A stretch of DNA of 64,000 nucleotides from Pelagihabitans sp947500445 (GTDB lineage Bacteria > Bacteroidota > Bacteroidia > Flavobacteriales > Flavobacteriaceae), in the NCBI RefSeq assembly GCF_050589625.1, contig NZ_JBNGOP010000015.1, positions 73,134 to 137,133 of the forward strand, in the 5' to 3' direction. Each line of letters starts with the position of its first letter. Position 1 is the stretch's first letter. The position numbers and the translations under genes were made by a program. Of the stretch, positions 27,708 to 36,296 are shown in pieces. The notes beneath the pieces were generated by a model. The model was given only the letters and a program-made list of their open reading frames with translations. It did no database searches and was not told the DNA's origin.

Positions 27708-29264
27708 TTATACCCCATACTTGCCGGGTGCCAATATGCCGTTCGGATCAAGGGCATCCTTTACTCTTTTCAACATTGTCTTTAGCGGAAGTACTTTCGG
27801 CACTACCGTAGTATAGTTGCCAGAACCCGAGCGATATGCGTAGTACCCATTTTCAGCCAATAGTTTAACAATACTGTTATAATCATTTTCCGCCTTTTGA
27901 ATGGCTTCGGTAGTATTGGGGTATTGGATTTCGGAAATCATTATTAACGCCCTTGCACTGATGAATGTTAGCGTTACCCGAAAGCCATACCCTTTCGCTT
28001 CCAACGCTGTTTTGGTCAACGAAACCAGTTTTCTTACCGCTTTGGGCTCGGCTGTGGATACGGCCGAAATCCATTTAAAACAGTTCTGGCCCTTGCCAAG
28101 ATGCATGTTCCCTGAATTTACGTTCAAATCGCCCATCAGTTCTTGAACATAAGATTCGGTCGGTCGGCCTTTTTTTAGGTTGACCGCCTCTTTTAAAGAT
28201 GGGTAGGCCGATAGGGTACAAACGTATTTGTTGATCAAGCCCAAAAGTTTAAGCCTATTATCGGTCACTTCTATGCCCTTTCCTTGAAGTTTTTGCTTTC
28301 TAAATGCAGTCTGAATAGTCTTTTTCCGGGCTTTTGCAATCGCTTTTGGCCCCGACAGTGAAATACTTACGTTCCATGCTCCGGTTTTATTGGTCGCTCC
28401 CGGTCGTTCTAGCCGTTCTTTATTCGCAATATGAACGCAACTGTTTAATACACCGGACGATTTTAACGTACGTACTACCTCAACAAGCGGTTCAAGGCCT
28501 TCTTCTTTGGAAGCAAAGTAAACAAACATCGAAAAATATGCTGGCCTGGGTTGTAAGGCCAAACTGAGCTTGGTTACAATACCGAAATTGGATTGTGTAA
28601 ATAACCCATCAACGGAAGGTCCCATACCATGCCTGTAAGTCGTTTTTAAAACCCCGGGATAATCGCCAAAACCGGTACGCATCAATTTACCGTCGGGAAG
28701 CAATACTTCCATACCTAAAATACTATCGAACCGGTTTCCATAATCGGTATGGCCAAAGCCACGTTCAAGCACGTTTCCCACCACACTTGGGTGCCGGCCC
28801 GCGCCGGTAACGTCTATCTGCAGGCCAGAACCTTTTTGCTGTAAATAATCGTACAATTCTTGTTGCGATACCCCTGGTTCCAAGCTTACAAAACCCAATT
28901 CCTCATTCAGCTCCAAAACTCGGTTCATAAGGCATAGGTCAACGATTATTTGTCCCTCATGTGTCCCTTGAGCGGCACCATACCCAAAGTTTTTTCCCTT
29001 GGATATTGGGTAGAGTTGTAGCCCATTTTTGTTGGCCAACACCAATAATTGTCGTAGTTGGTCTGTTTTTTGGGGATAAACGATCGCCAACGGCAAAACG
29101 TATTTACCGCTTAGGGAGAACGAGTAACGTTCCATTGAACCACTATCACAACGCACCCCGGCTTCACCGAAAAGTACGATCAGTTCCCCATAAACTTTAT
29201 CAAAAAAAAGAGGAGTGTCGATCGGTTTGCCATGCAATTTGTTTTCATGTGAATTTATGTCCAT
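27708..29264 (-). CDS. FAD-binding oxidase, VAO/PCMH type (copy B)
   Basis: The 518-aa paralogue of the gene at 24582 has the same landmarks: YPISKGKNFGYG (about 85-96), SLEPGVSQQELYDYLQQ, GNVLERGFGHTDYGNRFDSILGMEVLLPDG, GLFTQSNFGIVTKLSLAL, and the end LDPNGILAPGKYGV. Its ATG lies inside the end of the upstream synthase gene (10-nt overlap, ATGGACATAA), so the two are translationally coupled. This makes the oxidase a strong candidate to act on the synthase product. The two oxidases differ enough to have separate steps or substrates. Confidence 0.88.
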   Translation of the reverse strand: MDINSHENKLHGKPIDTPLFFDKVYGELIVLFGEAGVRCDSGSMERYSFSLSGKYVLPLAIVYPQKTDQLRQLLVLANKNGLQLYPISKGKNFGYGAAQGTHEGQIIVDLCLMNRVLELNEELGFVSLEPGVSQQELYDYLQQKGSGLQIDVTGAGRHPSVVGNVLERGFGHTDYGNRFDSILGMEVLLPDGKLMRTGFGDYPGVLKTTYRHGMGPSVDGLFTQSNFGIVTKLSLALQPRPAYFSMFVYFASKEEGLEPLVEVVRTLKSSGVLNSCVHIANKERLERPGATNKTGAWNVSISLSGPKAIAKARKKTIQTAFRKQKLQGKGIEVTDNRLKLLGLINKYVCTLSAYPSLKEAVNLKKGRPTESYVQELMGDLNVNSGNMHLGKGQNCFKWISAVSTAEPKAVRKLVSLTKTALEAKGYGFRVTLTFISARALIMISEIQYPNTTEAIQKAENDYNSIVKLLAENGYYAYRSGSGNYTTVVPKVLPLKTMLKRVKDALDPNGILAPGKYGV

Positions 29265-30190
29265 ACCGTTTTCTTTGAAGGAACAAGAATGGGACGAACA
29301 TTTTCAAAAACCTTTGGCTCTAAAATTTCATCATATTTTTCATAAAGCTTGAAAACAAACTGTTGTTCATCTCTTTTAAAAATAGCATTTGACGCTGCCA
29401 TTTTTACAAAAAAATGAGTATAAATATTTTTATCAAAAACGGAAAGAATCTGATTTTCCTTTGGTAATCGAAGGTTTTTGAAGTCCGTTATAAAAAAGAA
29501 ACGATGCAAATCTTTATGGCGGGCCTTACCATGGTACTTTTTGAAATAAGTACGTTGATATTCATTCAAATCCAAAAGCATAGGTACGGCCAGATGCCCG
29601 TTTACGGTATCGTACGACCTCACTTTTCCGATGCGCTGAAATAAAATAATGTGTTTGTATATGAATTCATGAGCAGGATTAACGGTGATCACCAAATCGT
29701 CCAACCGTAGATGTTTTTTGGCGTAACGAGACATAAGGTTATTCATCATCATCGGCAACAACTGGTTTCCTTTTCGAACCGCCGGTTCACTTGCAAAATT
29801 GCCTACCTCTGCAATAAATCTTCCTTTATTGCGAAGCCTATCCAGCTCATTTTTATATAGCGAGTCCATAGGAAGGCCCATTTCCGAGTCGGTAAAAACA
29901 CTCATCGTTATCACGACACGATCCTTCAACTTACCAACAAACGTAGTGGAAAGGGGGTGTGCATGTTGTTGCATTAAATGCATCCCACTGGTTTTTGGAT
30001 GTATGAACCCCTTTAAACGATAGGCCCTGTAAATCAATCGGAACGCTTGCTCCAGTTCTTCCAATTCAGTAGCTATCTTAAATGTGAAATCTAAAAGTGG
30101 TGCATCGGGAATATTTATTTTTTCTCTAATTACTTTTCCCTTTATAAATCCGGGAACATACTTTAAAAAGCGTTTTTTTTTCGTTCTCAT
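29255..30190 (-). CDS. FeeM-like N-acyl amino acid synthase (GNAT-type)
   Basis: The 311-aa protein has a core FKIATELEELEQAFRLIYRAYRLKGFI (about 37-63), followed by FVGKLKDRVVITMSVFTDSEMGLPMDSLYKNELDRLRNKGRFIAEVGNFAS (about 84-134). This strand order, with the 'GLPMDSLY...ELDRLR..GR.IAEV' signature, is that of FeeM-type long-chain N-acyl amino acid synthases and their GNAT relatives. They transfer an acyl group from acyl-ACP or CoA to an amino acid. The C-terminal 100 residues are family-variable. It is first in the cluster and overlaps the next gene by 10 nt. No dedicated acyl carrier protein gene is visible, so the acyl donor would come from primary metabolism. Confidence 0.7.
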   Translation of the reverse strand: MRTKKKRFLKYVPGFIKGKVIREKINIPDAPLLDFTFKIATELEELEQAFRLIYRAYRLKGFIHPKTSGMHLMQQHAHPLSTTFVGKLKDRVVITMSVFTDSEMGLPMDSLYKNELDRLRNKGRFIAEVGNFASEPAVRKGNQLLPMMMNNLMSRYAKKHLRLDDLVITVNPAHEFIYKHIILFQRIGKVRSYDTVNGHLAVPMLLDLNEYQRTYFKKYHGKARHKDLHRFFFITDFKNLRLPKENQILSVFDKNIYTHFFVKMAASNAIFKRDEQQFVFKLYEKYDEILEPKVFENVRPILVPSKKTVWT

Positions 30191-30543
30191 AACATTGACT
30201 AAAGATTATTATAGTTCATCTATTTAGGTACGAAAAGGTTAACGACACCATTGCGATTGCCATTAAAACAAGTGGTATACAAATGGTAACGGACTACAAG
30301 AAAAAAGCCAAATTTGTTGAAAGCCAACTATTTACGGACGAAGCAAATTTCACTGCCTAGATTTCTTAGGACCAAAAACAAGGGGGCACAGGGCTAACAT
30401 TACTGGATAGGGCCTTATAAAAAGTTTGGAAAAAGGGGGAATTGAGAACTATGAGGTTCCGAAGAGTATCAGGTGCCCTGGGGTGACACAAACTTCTGGC
30501 CAGAATTTTTTAGGAGGCATGCTAAAAGTGGATCATCGGTTTT
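30191..30543. other. Intergenic region upstream of the synthase cluster
   Basis: 353 bp. It holds the promoter of the minus-strand cluster and the 3' flank of nothing else recognisable. I see no gene, repeat or strong hairpin. Confidence 0.45.
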
Positions 30544-31602
30544 TCAATTCGAAAAAACCTCGGCCAGATCCAGACTTAGCGAAATACGAAAATTATCCCT
30601 GACCTGATTTTCCGCCTCGGACAGCCCGAGTAAAAGGGCCATATCAACGGCAACAAACCTGCTTCGAAAACCGGCCCCTAAAGAAGTAAAGGAGTCCGTT
30701 TCACGGTTTATTCCCCTGGAATGGCCCATTCGCAAGGCAATTTTTTCTTTTAAGGTATACTCCAAACCCAACGCGGCGATGCTGCCTTGTAAGCCGTAAT
30801 TCAATGAATTCCCGCTATTGTTTTCCACATAGGAATCGACTAATGTTTTATACTCCGAGCTAATGGAGAGTACCCGGTCCTGATCAAAAATAAAGTCGAA
30901 ACCGACACCTAACCGCAACATAGATGGGGCATAAATTTCGATATCCTTCTTATCCGTATCGGACTTCCCCCTTAAGTTGGATAAACTAAAGCCCGCCCGC
31001 CACCTGGCGTTATACTTCTTGTAAGCGATTTCGTTTCCGTAGTAGGATCCGGAAACATCGATTCCGTATATGCCGGAAGAGGAGGCTTGGTTAAAACCAT
31101 CTACCAATGGCGCCTTCCCCCTCAGGGAAACAAAACGCCCTCCGACCGACATGGAAAACACTTGGCTCAACCGCAACGCATATGAACCGGCTATTGCAGC
31201 TTCTTGGGTGGGCCGTACCGTACCTAGATCGACGGATCCATTTATGGTATACGCGTAGTTTTGAAAACTCAATGCATAGGCACTCCGATCTTCGAGTTTG
31301 TTGTAAAAGACAAAACTATTCTGGGTAAACTCGTTGAATTCGGCATTAACACCCAGTATTTGCGTAATACCGACCTCAAACTTTCGTTCGGAAAAAATAT
31401 ATTTTGAAGCGTTGGAAAATTGGGAGAAGGCATCCGAGGTCGTAGCGACCCCTACATCTCCCAGGCCGGCCATACGTGCGTCCGTCGCGATGGCCACAAA
31501 ACCGTCTCGGGCAACCGTTACCTCCGTCTCTTGAGCCGATAGTTCCACTATTCCCAAGAGCAGGAAAATAGCAACTTTTTTTTGGTACCGGAGTTGGTTC
31601 AT
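30544..31602 (-). CDS. PorV-like type IX secretion outer-membrane protein
   Basis: The 352-aa protein has a signal peptide (VAIFLLLGIVELSAQ) and the diagnostic N-terminus FVAIATDARMAGLGDVGVATTSDAFSQFSNASKY of PorV (LptO/PG27-like, FadL-related barrel). It ends in alternating strands, FRISLSLDLAEVF. PorV takes cargo carrying T9SS sorting domains from the translocon and passes it to the attachment complex. At least three cargo genes with such domains occur in this window. Many Flavobacteriia carry several paralogues, so this need not be the main PorV. Confidence 0.8.
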   Translation of the reverse strand: MNQLRYQKKVAIFLLLGIVELSAQETEVTVARDGFVAIATDARMAGLGDVGVATTSDAFSQFSNASKYIFSERKFEVGITQILGVNAEFNEFTQNSFVFYNKLEDRSAYALSFQNYAYTINGSVDLGTVRPTQEAAIAGSYALRLSQVFSMSVGGRFVSLRGKAPLVDGFNQASSSGIYGIDVSGSYYGNEIAYKKYNARWRAGFSLSNLRGKSDTDKKDIEIYAPSMLRLGVGFDFIFDQDRVLSISSEYKTLVDSYVENNSGNSLNYGLQGSIAALGLEYTLKEKIALRMGHSRGINRETDSFTSLGAGFRSRFVAVDMALLLGLSEAENQVRDNFRISLSLDLAEVFSN

Positions 31603-31897
31603 GTAGCACGAATACGCGAATCGTATACTGATAGGCCTTACCTTTTAAAACTGTAATACGGTACGTTTCGTATACTTCATCACTTTTTTAATGTACCCTC
31701 TCGCTCAATAGTAGCAAACCGCCGCTACAAGATTTTTGTGGATGCCCGCTTTTTAAGACTTCTTCACGGGTATCGGTCGGTCAAAAAAATACCTTGGCTA
31801 TAATGGTCGATAACGTAATTTTGGTCCGGGAAGCGTTATCTTTAATGATGTGGTCTCAATCGACTTTGGATATCAAAAAAATTATTACTTAACGCCT

Positions 31898-32458
31898 ATG
31901 AAAAAAGAGAAAACGCCCCCAAAATGGTTGCAAAAAGCACGTGAAAGCTGGGACAATACCGGCACAAAAAGACCTCCTTTCGCTATAAAACCCGAAAAGG
32001 GACAACGTTCGGTTTGGGACTTTCCTCGTCCACCGATTATCGAAAAGCTGGATAAACCCGTATTGGTAAAACATGCGGGAAAGCTGATCGCCACGACAAG
32101 AAATACATTAACGGTACTGGAAACTGCAAGTCCGCCCACATATTATCTTCCCAAAAGCGATATCCATATGGAATTGCTGATCCTTATGCCACAAAAGACC
32201 TCCCTGTGCGAGTGGAAGGGTGCGGCACTGTATTGGGCACTGAAAACCATGCCCGACCGACCGGTGGCATGGTCGTATCCGAAGCCCTTTCAGGAATTTG
32301 CGGCGTTACAAGATCATCTGGCCTTTTATCCACAACAGCTTGAATGTTACGTAGACGGGCAAGCGGTGACCGCACAGGATAGCGAATTTTATGCCGGATG
32401 GATCACTCCCGACCTTACCGGACCCTTTAAGGGAGAAAGGGGAACCGAACATTGGTAA
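31898..32458 (+). CDS. DUF427 protein
   Basis: From ATG 31898 the protein is 186 aa. An upstream ATG at 31850 exists, but the family usually starts at the KTPPKWLQKARESW region. DUF427 signatures are clear: SVWDFPRPP, LVKHAGKLIATTRNTLTVLETASPPTYYLP, CEWKGAALYW, AWSYPKP, FYPQ and the C-terminal FYAGWITPDLTGPFKGERGTEHW. The family is cytosolic and of unknown function, with a compact beta fold. It is monocistronic. Confidence 0.85.
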   Translation: MKKEKTPPKWLQKARESWDNTGTKRPPFAIKPEKGQRSVWDFPRPPIIEKLDKPVLVKHAGKLIATTRNTLTVLETASPPTYYLPKSDIHMELLILMPQKTSLCEWKGAALYWALKTMPDRPVAWSYPKPFQEFAALQDHLAFYPQQLECYVDGQAVTAQDSEFYAGWITPDLTGPFKGERGTEHW

Positions 32459-32729
32459 TACCATTTTAAGATTATTTCAGGGGTGGTAGTAATCTTTTGG
32501 TAGTCCGCTATTTTGGAATCCATAAAACTGCCGGCCGCCAAGTACGACCGCCGACTTGTTGAAGATTTGTAGCTCCGAGTACTCATTGGAAAGGCTTGCC
32601 CTAAAATGCATCCTTTTCACGAACGGTTGTGGCCAATGACACGAAATCCCGTTCTATTATTTGTTTCCAACACGCAACAAAGGAATCAGTACCATCAACT
32701 TTTAATTATAAGGTATGTTGATGTTTCTG

Positions 32730-32867
32730 TTAGAACAGCAAAAACATCATGATCAGTTGAAAAATGGCAAATAGCCAAATGCATCGGGTAACATAGGAAT
32801 ACTCGGTAAAAATAACGTCCAAATTCAAATCAGATGAGCGTTTCTGTTTTTGGGGAAACTTTTTCAT
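32730..32867 (-). CDS. Small single-pass membrane peptide (45 aa)
   Basis: A short reading frame starts at ATG 32867 with MKKFPQKQKRSS, a basic N-terminus, and ends in a hydrophobic helix (CIWLFAIFQLIMMFLLF) just before the stop. A basic head, one terminal helix and an isolated position are what genuine small membrane proteins look like. No homologue is recognised and no ribosome site is distinctive. Confidence 0.4.
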   Translation of the reverse strand: MKKFPQKQKRSSDLNLDVIFTEYSYVTRCIWLFAIFQLIMMFLLF

Positions 32868-33136
32868 AGCGCATCATTTAGGGTTGTGGAGATAAAACAA
32901 CCCTAGCTATAAAACTCCCGTAAGCATGCCAAAAAATCGTTGAAATACCCTTTTTATCCTCTAAAAAGAGGACCGATAGCAGTTTTATGATTGGCCAATT
33001 TAAACGGTTGCACAGTCAATTGCCGTATGTAATGTTCTTTGAGACATCTTTACGCGAATGCCGGCCGTCGCTCGTCGAGTATTTCTTGGTGCCGATACTA
33101 ACAAGGCCTCCCTTCCGTTATTTTAGAAAAGACCCT

Positions 33137-33859
33137 ATGAAGAACCACTATGCCTGTTTGGCGCTTATGGCCAGCATTTTTCTGTTTGGCTGTAGCGAAG
33201 AAAATGATAGCGAACCGATGCCCCTTTCAGTACCGTCAGCGCTTGACAGTACGGAAGAAGCCACGGACACGGAAGGCAATCGTTACCAAGTAGGTTTTAA
33301 TCAGGTAAGTGCCATCAACCAAGATCCTTTTGTTCGTAAAAGCACGGCTGCCGGAGAAACCTTATGGTATTTGGAACACGAAAAATCGGAGGTAGATGGT
33401 AGGGCCACCCATATTTTTATCGATGCCGACGATATGCCATGGGTAGTGTTCAGCGTAGTCGGTGGCAGCTATAGCGAAGCGTACATTACCGAGAGGGAAT
33501 TAGCTTCGGAAGCCGCCTTCGGTGGAGTTTATCAAGGAGACTACGGTAATGGTGGAGGGCCACAGGTATCCATCGTTGCACGCCTAAACCCCGACACCGG
33601 AAAAATAGAAAAAGCCTCTTACGTCACTGCCCGAAAGACCGATGGAAAAACCAATGGACTAAAAATCAAAAGTTTGGGCATGGTCGATGGTAAAATAGCC
33701 TTTGATGCCGAAGCGGTCGCCTGGCCGCCTACCATAGGCAGTTCTTACGAGCGGTATCCGGATATTACGGATGAGGACCGGGTAGACGGTGTTTTTAACA
33801 TGTACTACGAAATGGATACTGATCTAAAACAGATCATTACCGCGGAATTGCAGAACTGA
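33137..33859 (+). CDS. Lipoprotein of unknown function
   Basis: ATG at 33137 gives a 240-aa lipoprotein precursor with lipobox LFGC (anchored Cys19) after MKNHYACLALMASIF. An ATG 50 codons earlier would add an implausible N-terminus. The mature part is acidic and beta-rich (THIFIDADDMPWVVFSVVGGSY, VSIVARLNPDTGKIEKASYVTARKTDG), somewhat like a calycin or propeller blade set, but I do not recognise it. No gene is coupled to it. Confidence 0.7.
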   Translation: MKNHYACLALMASIFLFGCSEENDSEPMPLSVPSALDSTEEATDTEGNRYQVGFNQVSAINQDPFVRKSTAAGETLWYLEHEKSEVDGRATHIFIDADDMPWVVFSVVGGSYSEAYITERELASEAAFGGVYQGDYGNGGGPQVSIVARLNPDTGKIEKASYVTARKTDGKTNGLKIKSLGMVDGKIAFDAEAVAWPPTIGSSYERYPDITDEDRVDGVFNMYYEMDTDLKQIITAELQN

Positions 33860-34070
33860 CCGGATATACCATACCCAGTTGGTGGACGCGAAGGTAATCG
33901 CATGTAAACCGAAGCAAACGCCACATGGAGCATTTCGGCCAAAACAGTTCTTTTTTGGTCACCAAGGCTATTCTTGGCCATACCTATATGTTTACCGAAC
34001 AAGTTGTCCCTAAACTACGATACCATCGATACATTGGCGCCACATTGGACGGGAAGCGCCCCATTGACCT

Positions 34071-34445
34071 TCAAACCATGGTCGTCCTGGTCACTTTCCA
34101 TTGCCCCTCAAGGGTAATGAAAACCAACAGGCCCGTAAAATATGCGACGACATCCAAACCGTCCGATGTATATCGGGGAGCAAATATTGGTAACAGGTAT
34201 TCAAAATAAAAAGAAAACAATAGGGTAAGCGTTATCTTCAGCGTCAACGGAACTACTATTGTTTTATCGGACCGAACAAACCGAACACTATACTGACACA
34301 TTTTTAAAACGATGGGCATACACAAAAAGTCGTTCAGATAATTGTTGACCAACTCCGGCACATACCATCCAAACCTTTGGGCCGTGTACGTGCATAACGC
34401 ACCGACCAAAAAAATAGGGAAGTAAAAGGTTTTAATCGCTTTCAT
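34071..34445 (-). CDS. Small membrane protein, Bacteroidota 'magnesium citrate transporter'-annotated family
   Basis: The 124-aa protein has three to four hydrophobic helices (FYFPIFLVGALCTYTAQ, a VNNYLNDFLCMPIVL amphipathic stretch, TLKITLTLLFSFYFEYLLPI, VVAYFTGLLVFI). The pattern NDFLCMPIVL...FEYLLPIFAPRYTSDGLDVVAY recalls a short Bacteroidota family often labelled magnesium citrate secondary transporter. The label is not experimentally supported for proteins this short. It is 38 nt downstream of the zinc-ribbon gene on the same strand. Confidence 0.6.
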   Translation of the reverse strand: MKAIKTFYFPIFLVGALCTYTAQRFGWYVPELVNNYLNDFLCMPIVLKMCQYSVRFVRSDKTIVVPLTLKITLTLLFSFYFEYLLPIFAPRYTSDGLDVVAYFTGLLVFITLEGQWKVTRTTMV

Positions 34446-34483
34446 GGCATACGAACAAACACTATTTATTTCGAAAAAAATGG

Positions 34484-34795
34484 TTAGGCCGCAATGTAGC
34501 CGAATACTAGGGCGATAAAAGAGCCGATAGCCAAAACGATGGTCCAGATGGAATAGAAAAATTTGGCCACATACCGAATCACAGAGTTTTCATGTACTCT
34601 TGCATTTTCAAAAAATAGGGTCACCTTATTTTTTTCAACGCTTTTTTGCTTTTGAATTTTCTGTTTGGCGTCCTTTTCGCGTTTTAGTTTTCGCTTTAGG
34701 TTGATATTGACGATTTCCCCGCAATTTTCACAGTAGTCCCTGTTCAGGTTGACCGTTCCACAATTTTGACACCTTCGATAGGTTTTGTTTTTCAT
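34484..34795 (-). CDS. Zinc-ribbon membrane protein
   Basis: The 103-aa protein has an N-terminal zinc ribbon made of two C-x2-C knuckles (CQNCGTVNLNRDYCENCG, cysteines at about residues 9, 12, 22 and 25). A highly charged lysine-rich coiled segment follows, then two hydrophobic C-terminal stretches around FFYSIWTIVLAIGSFIALVFGYI. This resembles Bacteroidota zinc-ribbon/DUF3667-like short proteins. The function is unknown. Confidence 0.7.
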   Translation of the reverse strand: MKNKTYRRCQNCGTVNLNRDYCENCGEIVNINLKRKLKREKDAKQKIQKQKSVEKNKVTLFFENARVHENSVIRYVAKFFYSIWTIVLAIGSFIALVFGYIAA

Positions 34796-35535
34796 AAACT
34801 AGGTCTTGCTAACACTATAGATCCAACGCAAATTTTGGAAGCACTCCTGTTTTTTACAAGCAACTTCCAATAACGCGAATACAACTAAGGAGTTATCGGC
34901 CTTTGGAAGTTCGCCTTTCAACAGCCCTGCTATACTGTTATACCATTTCCGATGTTAAATTACGCAAATAAAAACCAGGGATTTTTTGGGTAGGCGAAAA
35001 AGAAAATCCAAAGCATAGCAGTAGCTATGGTTAGATTTTATTTTGAAGCATACACGGAAAAGAACAATTTTTAATGGGTAATTTAATATCAGAAATGGCA
35101 TTGATCTAAGATAAAGTCTTTTCATTGAAACCGGTTTTCCCTTATTGATAATTTCCGATAAGAATATCAAAAAAAAGCACCGATTTCCATTCTAAGGCAG
35201 AAAACGGTGTGTTCGCCAATGATTTTGAACACGTTCGAACTGGAAAGTACAAGTGTTTAAGGGAATGTCGTCATTGCCTTGCAGGACTGTTTCGGTACCT
35301 GGGCAAGCTTCTGGTTTAGGAATAAGATAAGAAGATTTGCGTGAAGACTTCTAAAATTAGCGTAAACGGGGGCGCTAACTATAGGTTTTACAAAAGGAAA
35401 TACAAAATGCATTTTGGCTGTACAGGCCATCGAACCGATATCCGTTATGAATAAAGGAACATACGTGAAGCTATACGTTTTCGGACCGGTTAAGGAAATG
35501 TATTCAAAGCGGTAAAAAAAGCAAAGAAAGGGAAT
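34796..35535. other. Intergenic region without recognised genes
   Basis: 740 bp, AT-rich around 34940-35180. Frames here have poor composition and no start context. I found no RNA gene or strong repeat. Confidence 0.4.
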
Positions 35536-35706
35536 CTAGCTAATGAGTACCAAAAGCAAGGAAAAGGTAAATGTAGTCAGTACCATTAGGCCATAGATCA
35601 TGTTCGCTTGATTGGCATGTATCTTTTCAATTTCGTTGATATCGCTATTTCCTTGGTTTGTTACTAGGTAACTACTTCTCATACTCTTCATCTGTATCTT
35701 TTTCAT
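35536..35706 (-). CDS. Small single-pass membrane protein (56 aa)
   Basis: A short frame starts at ATG 35706 with MKKIQMKSMRSSYLVTNQG, continues through a polar region, and ends with one helix IYGLMVLTTFTFSLLLVLIS before TAG at 35536. The orderly basic-polar-hydrophobic layout suggests a real gene. It shares general layout with the 45-aa peptide at 32730. Function unknown. Confidence 0.45.
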   Translation of the reverse strand: MKKIQMKSMRSSYLVTNQGNSDINEIEKIHANQANMIYGLMVLTTFTFSLLLVLIS

Positions 35707-36296
35707 GTTGACTGGTGTATTGGAAGTTCCCTAAACACCTTACATGTACCGCTACATCCATACAGATCTTAAATATCGATAGTATTTTGTAGGATAGTCT
35801 ATTTCAGTAGTGTGGGGAACTAATTTCAATAAATATCTTGAATCTAAAGTAGCTTAATACAGCACAGTTGTAAAAGTTTTGTTGTGAAATACAGCATTTG
35901 TGTGGTGAAAAATACCTTTGCCTTGGTGAGGTCCAATTTTGGGAAGGTAGTAAGTGGTTTTTGTAGACGGGGTTTGAAATGAGCTTGCACGAGAGCGCCA
36001 TGCCATTGACTTTTATTCCTCTTGAAAATAACGGTAACCATGCCAAGCTTCATTATGCAGCTATCTACATAGAAGTTCCTACGCGCTTCAAACCAGACAA
36101 AAAAAGAGTGTATGCTTTAATAGATGGGAACAAACGCTCAAAGCCAAACGATTACCTAAGGGAGCCGTATTCGTCCCCAAAAAGTTTCCCCAACGGATAA
36201 TAACCGCATTTTATTTGAATAGGGAACACTTTATTTAAATCCACAATGTGGTACTAAGCGTAATTTTCGTTCCTGTTAATGTTTTACTCCTAAACG
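35707..36296. other. Intergenic leader of the MACPF-like gene cluster
   Basis: 590 bp. The region should hold the promoter of the 36297 operon. I see no supported gene and no palindrome of note. Confidence 0.45.

Noticed and set aside
29255..30190. Acyl-homoserine-lactone synthase (LuxI type)
   Set aside because: The conserved LuxI start residues are not recognisable, and the GLPMDSLY...IAEV pattern fits FeeM-like synthases better. No LuxR partner gene of that type lies beside it.
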